A stretch of 54,530 nucleotides of DNA, from positions 1 through 54,530 of the forward strand of contig JAEWJH010000078.1 in NCBI GenBank assembly GCA_023386635.1, in the 5' to 3' direction. The notes below the pieces were generated by a model. It was not told where the DNA came from. It made no database searches and worked only from the letters and a program-made list of their open reading frames with translations. The stretch is from Pseudomonadota bacterium (GTDB taxonomy: Bacteria > Pseudomonadota > Alphaproteobacteria > Rhizobiales > Xanthobacteraceae). This document shows positions 31,482 to 40,132 of this stretch, one piece after another; the stretch's first letter is position 1; each line of letters opens with the position of its first letter. Made by a program: the position numbers and the translations under genes.

Positions 31482-32666
31482 TCACTTCATCTTGCAGTCC
31501 TTGACGTGCGGATCGGCGTAATTCTCGAACACCTTCTGCACGATCTCGGTCTGGAATTTGCCGTCGGCGCGCTTCGCCACCTTCACCTGGTAGAAGTCCT
31601 GGATCGGGTAATGATTGGTGTTGAACTTGAACGGTCCGCGCGGCGATTTGAAGTCCGCCTTCATCAGCGCGGCGCGCAGGGCGTCCTTGTTCTTGGTGTC
31701 GCCTTTGGTCTGCTTCAGCGCGCTGTCGATCAGGAGCGCGGCGTCATAGCCCTGCATGGCATAGCTGCCGGGCACCGCACCGTATTCCTTCTCGTAGGCC
31801 GCGACGAACGCCTTGTTCTGCGGATTATCGAGATTGGGCGCCCAGTTCGCGCCGCCGAAGAAGCCGAGCGCGGCATCCTGCTGCGCCGGCAGCGTCGACT
31901 CGTCGACAGTGAAGGCGGAGAGGAACGCCATCTTGTCGGCAAGACCGGCCTGACGGAACTGCTTGACGAAGTTCACGCCCATGCCACCCGGCAGAAACAC
32001 GAATACGGCATCCGGCTTGGCGGCGGCGATCTTCGACAGTTCGGCCGAATAGTCGAGCTGCCCGAGCGGCACATAAACCTCATCGACCACCTCGCCCTTG
32101 AAGTAGCGCTTGAAGCCGGCCAGCGAATCCTTACCCGCGGGATAGTTCGGCGCCATGATGAACGCCTTCTTCATCCCCTTGTCCTGCGCGTATTTGCCCA
32201 TCACCTCGTGGTTCTGGTCGTTCTGATACGAGGTGACGAAGAAATTGGCGTTGCAGTCCTTGCCGGCGAAATTCGAGGTGCCGGCATTCGGCGAGATGAG
32301 GATGGTGCCGCTCTCGGTCACCGGCTTCATCATCGCGACGAGAATGTTGGAGAAGATCGGGCCCACGACGAAATCGACCTTGTCGCGATCGACCAGCGCC
32401 TTCGCCTTGGTCACGGCGACGTCGGGCTTCAACTCGTCGTCCTGCACGATCACTTCCGTGTCGCGGCCGCCGAGCTTGCCACCGAGCTGCTTCACGCCGA
32501 GCTGGAAGCCGTTGCGCGCCTGCTGGCCGAGCACGGCCGGCGGGCCGGACAGCGTGACCAGCACGCCGATCTTCAGTTTCTCCTGTGCCACTGCGCCGGA
32601 TGTCGCCAGGGCGATGCCGCCCAATGCGACTGCCGTCGCGACACATACCGTCGAAAACCCCTTCAT
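31482..32666 (-). CDS. Branched-chain amino acid-type ABC transporter substrate-binding protein (LivK family)
   Basis: 394 residues with a signal peptide ending near AVAQ (residue 28) and a type I periplasmic binding fold: KLKIGVLVTLSGPPAVLGQQARNGFQLG, then VDFVVGPIFSNILVAMM and NAGTSNFAGKDCNANFF. The ATG at 32666 has GGAGG five bases upstream; the frame stays open to a GTG at 32678 that overlaps that site. It is the first gene of the liv operon. Related binding proteins in soil alphaproteobacteria often take benzoate-like or other aromatic acids, so leucine should not be assumed. Confidence 0.9.
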   Translation of the reverse strand: MKGFSTVCVATAVALGGIALATSGAVAQEKLKIGVLVTLSGPPAVLGQQARNGFQLGVKQLGGKLGGRDTEVIVQDDELKPDVAVTKAKALVDRDKVDFVVGPIFSNILVAMMKPVTESGTILISPNAGTSNFAGKDCNANFFVTSYQNDQNHEVMGKYAQDKGMKKAFIMAPNYPAGKDSLAGFKRYFKGEVVDEVYVPLGQLDYSAELSKIAAAKPDAVFVFLPGGMGVNFVKQFRQAGLADKMAFLSAFTVDESTLPAQQDAALGFFGGANWAPNLDNPQNKAFVAAYEKEYGAVPGSYAMQGYDAALLIDSALKQTKGDTKNKDALRAALMKADFKSPRGPFKFNTNHYPIQDFYQVKVAKRADGKFQTEIVQKVFENYADPHVKDCKMK

Positions 32667-32913
32667 GATCCCCTCCACTGGTCTTTATCGTGCTCTGCCG
32701 CCTGAGCCCATCCGAAGAACGGGCTTTGTCAAACGGCTGCCGTGGCGTTATTTTAGGTTTAAAGTAAAGGTGCTGTGAAGCCCCTTTATCGGGGTCGAAG
32801 CCGCGTGTCGTTTACGTTGACGTGAAAAAACGCGGCCAACAGCGCCGCATGGCGGCGCCTTGGCGCGGCATTCGTGATTGAATGACGGCATGAACGAGGG
32901 GAGTGCGAGCACG

Positions 32914-33363
32914 ATGCAGCCAATGACCGCAGGCATCACCAAGGCCAATACCGGCCTCGACGGGATCGTCTGGAATATTCTCGGCCAGACCTATGTGCCG
33001 AAGCAGTTGAGCGAGGCGTCGTTCGCCTGGCACGCGACCTTCCCGCCGGGCACCTTCGTGCCGCCGCACATCCACCCGACGCAGGATGAGTTCATCTATA
33101 TGCTGGAAGGTCGGATGGACGCGACGATCGACGGCAAGGATTTCGTCGCCACCGCCGGCGACGTCATCAAGCTGCCGATGGGTCTTCCGCACGGCCTGTT
33201 CAACAAGTCGGATCAGGTCATCAAGTGCTTTTTCTGGGTGACGCCGACCCGCAAGCTCTATGACCTGTTCTGGGCCATTCACTCCATGAAGGAGCAGAAC
33301 CCGCCCGACGTGGTCGCGCTGTCGGCGAAGTACGAGATCATGTTCCTGCCGCCGCCGGAATAA
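32914..33363 (+). CDS. Cupin domain protein
   Basis: 149 residues from the ATG at 32914, chosen because GAGGGGAG lies ten bases upstream; in-frame ATG at 32890 has no such site. The metal-binding cupin motifs are PPHIHPTQDEFIYMLEG (His52, His54, Glu59) and GDVIKLPMGLPHGLFN (His93), so all four usual ligands are present. Single-domain cupins of this kind range from dioxygenases to isomerases and sugar-binding proteins. It stands alone, divergent from the liv operon. The function is not assigned. Confidence 0.82.
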   Translation: MQPMTAGITKANTGLDGIVWNILGQTYVPKQLSEASFAWHATFPPGTFVPPHIHPTQDEFIYMLEGRMDATIDGKDFVATAGDVIKLPMGLPHGLFNKSDQVIKCFFWVTPTRKLYDLFWAIHSMKEQNPPDVVALSAKYEIMFLPPPE

Positions 33364-33395
33364 GCGGGCGGGGACACCAGCACGAATCTCTCAAC

Positions 33396-33485
33396 CGTCA
33401 TGCCCGGACTTGGCCCGAGCATCTACGTCTTTGGAATTAGCCGCAAGGAAAGACGTGGATGCTCGGGCCAAGCCCGCGCATGACG
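33396..33485. repeat. Palindromic intergenic repeat, CGTCATGCCCG family
   Basis: Arms CGTCATGCCCGGACTTGGCC and the inverse ending CGCGCATGACG enclose a loop that itself contains TACGTCTTTG and AAAGACGTGG as an inner stem. It sits between the convergent cupin and phosphomannomutase genes. It matches 5591-5678 in plan and edge sequence. Confidence 0.8.
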
Positions 33486-33510
33486 CCGGATCGGGTCTTC
33501 GCGATCTCTC

Positions 33511-35010
33511 TCAAATCGTCTGATTGTACTTGCCGACTTCCGGATGCGTGCGCAGCACGCCGTCGATCGCCTTGAACATGTCGCGCATGCGCTGCTCCGA
33601 CACCGGGCTTTCGACCACCACCACCAGCTCCGGCTTGTTGGACGAGGCGCGCACCAGACCCCAGCTTCCGTCCTCGACCGTGACGCGCACGCCGTTGACC
33701 GTGACGATATCGCGGATCGCCTGGCCGGCAACCTTGTCGCCCTTCGCCTTCGCCGCCTCGAAATGCTTCGTCACCTGCTCGACGATGCCATATTTCTTTT
33801 CGTCGTCGCAGTGCGGCGACATGGTCGGCGAGCCCCAGGTCTTCGGCAGCGCGTCCTTGAGATCGGCCATGCTCTTTCCCGGATTGCGGTCGAGCATGTC
33901 GCAGATCGCCAGCGCCGAGACGAGACCATCGTCATAGCCGCGGCCGAACGGCGCGCGGAAAAAGAAGTGGCCCGACTTCTCGAAGCCGACCAGCGCACCC
34001 AGTTCATTGGTGCGCCGCTTCATATAGGAGTGGCCGGTCTTCCAGTATTCGACCTTGGCCCCATTCTTTTGCAGCACAGGATCGGTCACAAAAAGGCCGG
34101 TCGATTTGACGTCGACGACGAACTGCGCGCCCGGATGCAGCGCCGAGATATCCCGCGCCAGCATCACGCCGATCTTGTCGGCGAAAATTTCCTCGCCATG
34201 GTTGTCGACCACGCCGCAGCGGTCGCCGTCGCCGTCGAAGCCCAAGCCCACATCCGCCTTGCTGGCGAGCACGGCGTCGCGCATCGCGTGCAGCATTTCC
34301 ATGTCTTCGGGGTTGGGATTGTAGCGCGGGAAGGTGTGATCGAGCTCGGTGTCGAGCGGCACCACCTCGCAGCCGATCCCCTCCAGCACCTTTGGCGCGA
34401 AAGCACCGGCCGTGCCGTTGCCGCAGGCGCAGACCACCTTGATGCGGCGCTTGAGCTTCGGCCGGTTGGTCAGATCGGCGATGTAGCGGTCCGGGAAGTT
34501 CTCGTGGAATTGATACGACCCGCCGCCCTTCAGATCGAAGCGGGCGTTGAGCACAATGTCCTTCAGCCGCGTCATCTCGTCGGGACCGAAGGTGAGCGGC
34601 CGGTTGGCGCCCATCTTCACGCCGGTCCAGCCGTTGTCATTGTGGGACGCGGTGACCATGGCGACGCACGGCACGTCGAGATCGAACTGCGCGAAATAGG
34701 CCATCGGCGTCATCGCCAGGCCGATGTCATGCACCTTGCAGCCAGCCGCCAGCAGGCCGGAAATCAGCGCCATCTTCACCGAGGCGGAATAGCCGCGGAA
34801 GTCATGCCCGGTGACGATCTCCGGCTTGACGCCGAGCTCGCGGATCAACGTGCCGAGCCCCATGCCGAGCGCCTGCACGCCCATCAGGTTGATTTCTTTT
34901 TCCAGCAGCCAGCGCGCGTCGTATTCGCGGAAGCCGGTCGGCTTCACCAGCGGGGTCGACTCGTAGGCATAGGTGTTGGGCGACAGCGCGTGCCGCGGCT
35001 TCGGAAACAT
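33511..35010 (-). CDS. Phosphomannomutase/phosphoglucomutase
   Basis: 499 residues, the length of the rhizobial bifunctional enzyme. The phosphoserine loop is TASHND (Ser122), the metal loop is DGDGDR (259-264), the sugar-binding loop is GFEKSGHFFFR, and the phosphate-binding C-terminal region RASSNKPELVVVVES is present. It interconverts mannose- or glucose-1- and 6-phosphates, supplying GDP-mannose and UDP-glucose for surface polysaccharides. ATG at 35010 follows AGAGGT. UDP-glucose dehydrogenase is encoded 3.6 kb away on the same strand, in line with a polysaccharide role, though they are not one operon. Confidence 0.93.
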   Translation of the reverse strand: MFPKPRHALSPNTYAYESTPLVKPTGFREYDARWLLEKEINLMGVQALGMGLGTLIRELGVKPEIVTGHDFRGYSASVKMALISGLLAAGCKVHDIGLAMTPMAYFAQFDLDVPCVAMVTASHNDNGWTGVKMGANRPLTFGPDEMTRLKDIVLNARFDLKGGGSYQFHENFPDRYIADLTNRPKLKRRIKVVCACGNGTAGAFAPKVLEGIGCEVVPLDTELDHTFPRYNPNPEDMEMLHAMRDAVLASKADVGLGFDGDGDRCGVVDNHGEEIFADKIGVMLARDISALHPGAQFVVDVKSTGLFVTDPVLQKNGAKVEYWKTGHSYMKRRTNELGALVGFEKSGHFFFRAPFGRGYDDGLVSALAICDMLDRNPGKSMADLKDALPKTWGSPTMSPHCDDEKKYGIVEQVTKHFEAAKAKGDKVAGQAIRDIVTVNGVRVTVEDGSWGLVRASSNKPELVVVVESPVSEQRMRDMFKAIDGVLRTHPEVGKYNQTI

Positions 35011-35056
35011 CAATGACCTCTGGAAATGCTCGAATGGATCAACAGGATATAGCTTA

Positions 35057-35105
35057 GAGCATGATCCCGAACAGTGGGAACCGGTTTTCGGACGCGATCA
35101 TGCTC
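35057..35105. repeat. GAGCATGATCC hairpin repeat
   Basis: A 49-bp element with inverted ends GAGCATGATCCCGA and CGATCATGCTC around ACCGGTTTTC. Elements of this form are scattered in many copies in Hyphomicrobiales genomes. Here it lies between the retropepsin-like gene and the phosphomannomutase gene, both on the minus strand. Confidence 0.75.
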
Positions 35106-35221
35106 TCTACGAAGAAGCGACGGACTGATCCGGCACCGGGGGACCAAGCCCTGTTCCGGATGCCCGGAAAAGCAGCCGGGATTATGGCAAAGCGGGATGC
35201 GTGAAAACGCTATCGGCCGTG

Positions 35222-35734
35222 TTACTGGGACAGAACGAGCTTGCCGCCCGCGACCTCGAACCGCTTGAGCTTCGACAGATAGCTCATGCCCAGGAGATTG
35301 GTCGACAAGGCCTCGTCTGGCAACACGATCGCCGCCACGTCGCGGGCCTTGATCGAACCGATCTCGACGCTGTCGAGCTGCACGCGCGCGCCATTGATGA
35401 TGCCGTTCGCCGTGGAGATGCGCGCCGTGTAATCGCCCCTGGCCGGACGATGGCCGATCCGGGCGGCATCGCTTTCGCGCAGCGCCACGACCGAGGCGCC
35501 GGTGTCGACCACGAAGCGGATGCCGGCGCGTCCGTCGACCCGACCATCGGCATAGAAGTGACCGCCCTCGCCGCGCGGCAGAACCAGCTCGCCGTAATAG
35601 GCGGCGGCCGGCTTCTGCTGCGACGAGACATTGGCCATCGCCGCCTTCGGGTCCGTGAACCTGTCCGAGAACTTGCCGGCCAGGACACCTGACAGCACAA
35701 GCACGACGGTGGCGAACAGCACGATCTGGCGCAT
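35222..35734 (-). CDS. Retropepsin-like aspartic protease, TIGR02281 type
   Basis: 170 residues: one N-terminal membrane helix (IVLFATVVLVLSGVLAG) and a single aspartic protease domain with the catalytic FVVDTGASVVAL (Asp77-Thr-Gly-Ala-Ser) and the flap-side strand NLLGMSYLSKLKRFEV. A single active-site Asp means it must work as a dimer, as retroviral-type proteases do. The helix anchors it with the domain facing the periplasm. Homologues are common in alphaproteobacteria; substrates are unknown to me. No operon partner is visible. Confidence 0.85.
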   Translation of the reverse strand: MRQIVLFATVVLVLSGVLAGKFSDRFTDPKAAMANVSSQQKPAAAYYGELVLPRGEGGHFYADGRVDGRAGIRFVVDTGASVVALRESDAARIGHRPARGDYTARISTANGIINGARVQLDSVEIGSIKARDVAAIVLPDEALSTNLLGMSYLSKLKRFEVAGGKLVLSQ

Positions 35735-35903
35735 AGGCGTGATCCTTGGCGGGATCCGTGATCCGGGTTTGCCCGATCAACCATAGCGAGGGCAAATGCG
35801 CGATTAATGACTGAGCCGGTTCGGGCGGGATGGTCACCGGCGGGTTAAGCAATTCATTAAATCGCTGCCCACCGAAAGACGCAGGATTGTGAAGGCCTCT
35901 CTG

Positions 35904-35993
35904 CATCATGCCCCGGCTTGACCCGGGCATCCCGTTTACGCGGCCCCTTGAGCTACCTGATCGAGATGGCCGGGACTTCGCCTGGCCATGACG
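35904..35993. repeat. Palindromic intergenic repeat, CATCATGCCCCGG variant
   Basis: Arms ATCATGCCCCGGCTTGACCC and CTGGCCATGACG are inverted but diverged. It lies between the retropepsin-like gene start region and the hrpB stop (36005). The rest of the 270-bp gap holds no visible gene. Confidence 0.65.
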
Positions 35994-36004
35994 AAAGAAA
36001 CAAA

Positions 36005-38566
36005 TCACGTTCCGCGCGGCTTGGCACGGCGGGTCGCCGGCGCCGTGGTCGGATCGTCCGGCCAGGGATGGCGGGGATAACGGCCGCGCATCTCGGTTTT
36101 CACGTCGGCGTAGCTGCCGCGCCAGAAGCCCGGCAGGTCGCGCGTCATCTGCACCGGCCGATGCGCCGGCGACAGCAACTCCACCAGGAGCGGTATGCGG
36201 CCCCCGGCGATGCTCGGATGGCGCGTCAGACCGAACAGCTCCTGCACGCGAATCGACAGCTTCGGCCCCTCGGCGGTCTCGTAATCGATCGGCACGCTCG
36301 ATCCCGACGGCGCGTCGAAATGGGTTGGCGCTTCGGCGTCGAGCCGGCGACGCAGTTGCCACGGCAAAAGCGCCATCACCGCGTTCGACAGCTCATCGCC
36401 ACCGATTTGTCCGAGCGAAGTCTTGTCCATCAGCAGCGGTTCAAGCCATTCGGCGCTGGTGATGGCCAAACCTTCGTTGGACAGATCGGGCCAGTCGCCG
36501 CCTTCCGCCTGAAGGAGAAACATCACGCGGTGCCGCCATTGCAGCAGCGCCTTGCTCCACGGCAACGTATCGAGACCGACGGCGATCAAGCCATCGGCAA
36601 ACACCCGCGCGGTGTCGGCGGACGGCGTCACCGGCATCTGCCTGTCGGTCAAGGCGAGCGCGCCGAGGCGGCGGCCGGAGCGCGCGCGCAGCGCCATTGC
36701 GCTTGCGTCAAATGTCACATCATTGCGGCTGACGATCTGACCGGCGAAATCCGTTTCGATCTCCGCCGCCGTGATGGCGGCGGCCAAGCGGATGCGCGAC
36801 TGCGCCGCCGTGCCGGTGAGATCGGCGGCGACGACGAACGGTTCGCGCGCCAGCGGCGACGCGGGATCGATGATGCCGCCGCGACCATTGGCGAGCAGGA
36901 ATGTACCATTCCCGCCGCCGCGGTTCTTCGCCACGCGATCGGGATAAGCGAGCGCCAGCAGCGCGCCGGTGGACAATGCGTCGTCTCCCTCTCCCCTGTG
37001 GGGAGAGTGTCGGGGTGAGGGGCTCTCGTGCCGCACTCTGTTCTGAGCCCCCTCACCCGCCCGGGCTTCGCCCGGTCGGCCTCTCCCCGCTGGGGAGAGG
37101 CTAGAGAACCAACGCGCCGCCATTGCCCGCGCATCGCGGGCGCGTGTGGACTTGTCGGAGCGGAAACGATCGAGCCGGTGCGCGAGATCGACGTCGTCGC
37201 CGCCGAGCCCACGTTCGGTGAGAATCGCGGCGATATCGGCGGCATCGCGCCCGGCGCCGCGCGCCGCGGCATCAACCACCATGCGCGACAGCCGCGGCGG
37301 CAGCGGCAGCCCGCGCAGCCGTTGTCCCTCCCCGGTGATACGGCCATCGGCGTCGAGCGCGCCGAGCGTCATCAACAGCGCGCGCGCTTCGGTCAGCGCA
37401 GCCGCCGGCGGCGGATCGAGGAACGGCAACGTCGCCGGATCGGTGACGCCCCATTGCGCGATGTCGAGCAGCAGCGGAGACAGATCTGCGGCGAGGATTT
37501 CCGGCCTCGTGAACGCGTCGAGCGATCCGGTCTGCGGCTCGTCCCACAGCCGATAGCAGACGCCGGGCTCCGTGCGGCCTGCGCGGCCGCGTCGCTGGTC
37601 GGCGGCAGCGCGCGACACGCGCACCGTCTCGAGCCGTGTCAGCGCCACATCGGGCTCGTAGCGCGGCACGCGCGCCAGCCCGCTGTCGATGACGACGCGA
37701 ACGCCCTCGATGGTCAGCGAGGTTTCCGCGATCGACGTCGCCAGCACCACCTTGCGCTTGCCGGGCGAGGCCGGATCGATGGCGCGATCCTGATCGCGCG
37801 CGTCGAGCGCGCCGTAGAGCGCGACGATATCGACCGCCGGATCGCTGACGCGCTCGCGCAGCAAGGTTTCGGTGCGGCGGATTTCGGCTGCGCCGGGAAG
37901 GAACACGAGAACAGAGCCGGTGTCGGCGCGTAGCGCACGCAGCACCGCATCCGCCACCTGCGGCTCGATCCGGGCGCGCGCATCGCGACCGAGATAGCGC
38001 GTCTCCACCGGAAACGCGCGGCCTTCGCTTTCGACCACCGGCGCGTCGCCCAGCAGCGCGGCAACCCGCGCACCATCGAGCGTCGCCGACATGGCGACAA
38101 TGCGCAGATCCTCGCGCAAGCCCTGCTGCGCGTCGCGCGCCAGCGCCAGACCGAGATCCACATCGAGCGAGCGCTCGTGAAATTCGTCGAACAGCACCGC
38201 GGCGACGCCATTCAATTCCGGATCGTCGAGAATGAGCCGCGTGAAGATGCCTTCGGTGATCACCTCGATGCGCGTCGCCGCCGAGACTTTCGAGCCGAAG
38301 CGGACGCGCAGACCGACGGTGCGGCCGACCTCTTCGCCGAGCGTCGCCGCCATGCGCGCCGCGGCCGCGCGGGCCGCGAGCCGGCGCGGCTCGAGGATCA
38401 GGATTTTCCGGTTTGCAATCCACTGCTCATCGAGCAGGGCCAACGGCACGCGGGTGGTCTTGCCGGCGCCGGGCGGCGCCACCAGCACCATCGCATGGTG
38501 GTCGCGCAGCGCCGATGCGATGGCGGGCAGAACAGCATCGATGGGGAGGGCGGTCGAAAACTTCAT
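36005..38566 (-). CDS. hrpB: ATP-dependent RNA helicase HrpB
   Basis: 853 residues. DExH helicase motifs in order: GAGKTTRVP (Walker A), DEFH (motif II), SATL (motif III), and the motif VI region QRRGRAGRTEPGVCYRL, followed by the HrpB C-terminal domain ending in PVQMTRDLPGFWRGSYADVKTEMRGRYPRHPWPDDP. Start ATG at 38566. The unusual point is residues about 490-528 (GRGRPGEARAGEGAQNRV and following), which are encoded by a palindromic intergenic-type repeat lying in frame. The surrounding helicase motifs are intact, so the protein is probably functional. No partner gene is evident. Confidence 0.92.
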   Translation of the reverse strand: MKFSTALPIDAVLPAIASALRDHHAMVLVAPPGAGKTTRVPLALLDEQWIANRKILILEPRRLAARAAAARMAATLGEEVGRTVGLRVRFGSKVSAATRIEVITEGIFTRLILDDPELNGVAAVLFDEFHERSLDVDLGLALARDAQQGLREDLRIVAMSATLDGARVAALLGDAPVVESEGRAFPVETRYLGRDARARIEPQVADAVLRALRADTGSVLVFLPGAAEIRRTETLLRERVSDPAVDIVALYGALDARDQDRAIDPASPGKRKVVLATSIAETSLTIEGVRVVIDSGLARVPRYEPDVALTRLETVRVSRAAADQRRGRAGRTEPGVCYRLWDEPQTGSLDAFTRPEILAADLSPLLLDIAQWGVTDPATLPFLDPPPAAALTEARALLMTLGALDADGRITGEGQRLRGLPLPPRLSRMVVDAAARGAGRDAADIAAILTERGLGGDDVDLAHRLDRFRSDKSTRARDARAMAARWFSSLSPAGRGRPGEARAGEGAQNRVRHESPSPRHSPHRGEGDDALSTGALLALAYPDRVAKNRGGGNGTFLLANGRGGIIDPASPLAREPFVVAADLTGTAAQSRIRLAAAITAAEIETDFAGQIVSRNDVTFDASAMALRARSGRRLGALALTDRQMPVTPSADTARVFADGLIAVGLDTLPWSKALLQWRHRVMFLLQAEGGDWPDLSNEGLAITSAEWLEPLLMDKTSLGQIGGDELSNAVMALLPWQLRRRLDAEAPTHFDAPSGSSVPIDYETAEGPKLSIRVQELFGLTRHPSIAGGRIPLLVELLSPAHRPVQMTRDLPGFWRGSYADVKTEMRGRYPRHPWPDDPTTAPATRRAKPRGT
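36984..37100. repeat. CCCTCTCCC-family palindromic repeat inserted in frame in hrpB
   Basis: TCTCCCTCTCCCCTGTGGGG at one end and GGCCTCTCCCCGCTGGGGAG at the other, with CGGGGTGAGGGG and CCCCTCACCCG inside, give the same plan as 15321-15464. It is 117 bp (39 codons), so the hrpB frame is maintained through it. The encoded peptide is rich in Gly, Arg, Ser and Pro. Confidence 0.85.
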
Positions 38567-38585
38567 GCTGCTCTGGCGGTGCACT

Positions 38586-38606
38586 CCTCTCCCGCAAGGG
38601 GAGAGG
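38586..38606. repeat. Short CTCTCCC-GCAA-GGGGAGAG hairpin
   Basis: A 21-bp hairpin in the 63-bp gap between the ugd stop and the hrpB start. It looks like a single-arm remnant of the CCCTCTCCC family. Confidence 0.6.
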
Positions 38607-38629
38607 GAAAAAAGCGGCAGCCGTTCGCA

Positions 38630-39940
38630 TCACCCGCGCGGGCGGCCGATACTTTCATAGACGAAACCGTGCTTCGCGACGTCCGCCGCACGATAGATGT
38701 TGCGCAGGTCGACCAGCACCGGCTGCACCATGACCGTTTTCAGCCGCGCGAAGTCGAGCGCGCGGAACTGCTCCCATTCGGTGACGATCACGAGCGCGGC
38801 AGCACCCTCCGCGCAGTCATAGGCATCGCGGCAATAGACGACGTCGCCGATCTCGCTCCGGGCCTGCTCCATGCCGGCCGGATCGTAGACCCGCACGGTC
38901 GCGCCCATATCCTGCAGCGCGCGGATGATCGGGATCGACGGCGCCTCGCGCATGTCGTCGGTGTTCGGCTTGAACGTGAGCCCGAGCACCGCGACGGTCT
39001 TGCCGTGCACCTCGCCGCCGAGCGCGTGCTGCACCTTGCGCGCCATCGCCCGCTTGCGCGTGTCGTTGACTGTCTGCACCGCTTCGACGATGCGCATCGG
39101 CGTGTCGTGATCCTGCCCGGTCTTGAGCAGCGCGAGCGTGTCCTTCGGAAAACACGAGCCGCCATAGCCCGGACCGGCGTGCAGGAATTTCGAGCCGATG
39201 CGGTTGTCGAGACCGATGCCGCGGGCGATGTCCTGCACGTCGGCACCTACTTTTTCGGCGAGATCGGCGATCTCGTTGATGAAGGTGATCTTGGTCGCGA
39301 GGAAGGCATTGGCCGCATATTTGATCAGTTCGGCGGTGCGCCGATCGGTGAACATCAGCGGCGCGCGGTTGAGATAAAGCGGCCGGTAGAGCTGCGTCAT
39401 CACCTCGCGCGCGCGCTCGTCGCTGGTGCCGATCACGATCCGGTCCGGATGCTTGAAGTCGCGGATCGCCGCGCCTTCGCGCAGGAATTCGGGGTTGGAG
39501 ACGACCGGCGCATCGATGCCGGGTTTGGCTTCCCGCAGGATGCGTTCGACCGCGTCGCCGGTGCCGACCGGCACCGTCGATTTGGTGACAACCACGGTGA
39601 ACTTGCCGATCGCCGCAGCGATCTCGCGTGCCGCCGCGTGCACGAAGGAGAGATCGGCATGGCCGTCGCCGCGCCGCGACGGCGTGCCGACCGCGATGAA
39701 CACCGCGTCGGCCTCCGCGACCGACTCCGGCAGCGAGGTCGTGAACGACAGCCGGCCGGCCGACACGTTGATCTTCACAAGTTCGTCGAGGCCCGGCTCG
39801 TAGATCGGGATTTCGCCGCGCTTGAGCGCCGCGATCTTGCCCGCATCCTTGTCGACGCAGACGACGTCATGGCCGAAGTCCGCAAAGCAGGCTCCGGAAA
39901 CGAGGCCGACATAGCCGGTGCCGATCATGGCGACGCGCAT
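38630..39940 (-). CDS. ugd: UDP-glucose 6-dehydrogenase
   Basis: 436 residues. N-terminal NAD loop GTGYVGLVSGACFADFGH, the dimer region VVVTKSTVPVGTGD, the catalytic cysteine Cys263 in GPGYGGSCFPKDTLAL, and the C-terminal UDP-binding segment VLGLTFKPNTDDMREAPS are all present. It oxidises UDP-glucose to UDP-glucuronate for acidic polysaccharides and lipid decoration. It is divergent from a membrane acyltransferase gene across 192 bp, and a phosphomannomutase is encoded nearby, together suggesting a loose surface-polysaccharide neighbourhood. Confidence 0.95.
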   Translation of the reverse strand: MRVAMIGTGYVGLVSGACFADFGHDVVCVDKDAGKIAALKRGEIPIYEPGLDELVKINVSAGRLSFTTSLPESVAEADAVFIAVGTPSRRGDGHADLSFVHAAAREIAAAIGKFTVVVTKSTVPVGTGDAVERILREAKPGIDAPVVSNPEFLREGAAIRDFKHPDRIVIGTSDERAREVMTQLYRPLYLNRAPLMFTDRRTAELIKYAANAFLATKITFINEIADLAEKVGADVQDIARGIGLDNRIGSKFLHAGPGYGGSCFPKDTLALLKTGQDHDTPMRIVEAVQTVNDTRKRAMARKVQHALGGEVHGKTVAVLGLTFKPNTDDMREAPSIPIIRALQDMGATVRVYDPAGMEQARSEIGDVVYCRDAYDCAEGAAALVIVTEWEQFRALDFARLKTVMVQPVLVDLRNIYRAADVAKHGFVYESIGRPRG

Positions 39941-40132
39941 GACAGAAAAGACTCAATCCGTTGGCGTTAAGGTTAACCCTTTGCGGCCGGGACGCCGCAC
40001 CTGGTCTCAATAACAGAGCGATTTCAGGCTGGCGAGCGGTTCTCGCCGCCGGCCGATACCCCTGACTTTCTGCGGTCTCGTCAACGGAGCGGAAACCGCA
40101 CCCTGCTACAGAACAGCGCAGGGAAGGCATTT

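Noticed and set aside
32745..32775. Operator upstream of livK around TTTTAGGTTTAAAGTAAA
   Set aside because: Only the central TTTAAA is symmetrical; the arms do not match well enough to call a site.
38586..38606. Rho-independent terminator for ugd
   Set aside because: The hairpin lies downstream of ugd on the minus strand, but the A/T run is on the wrong side for that strand.
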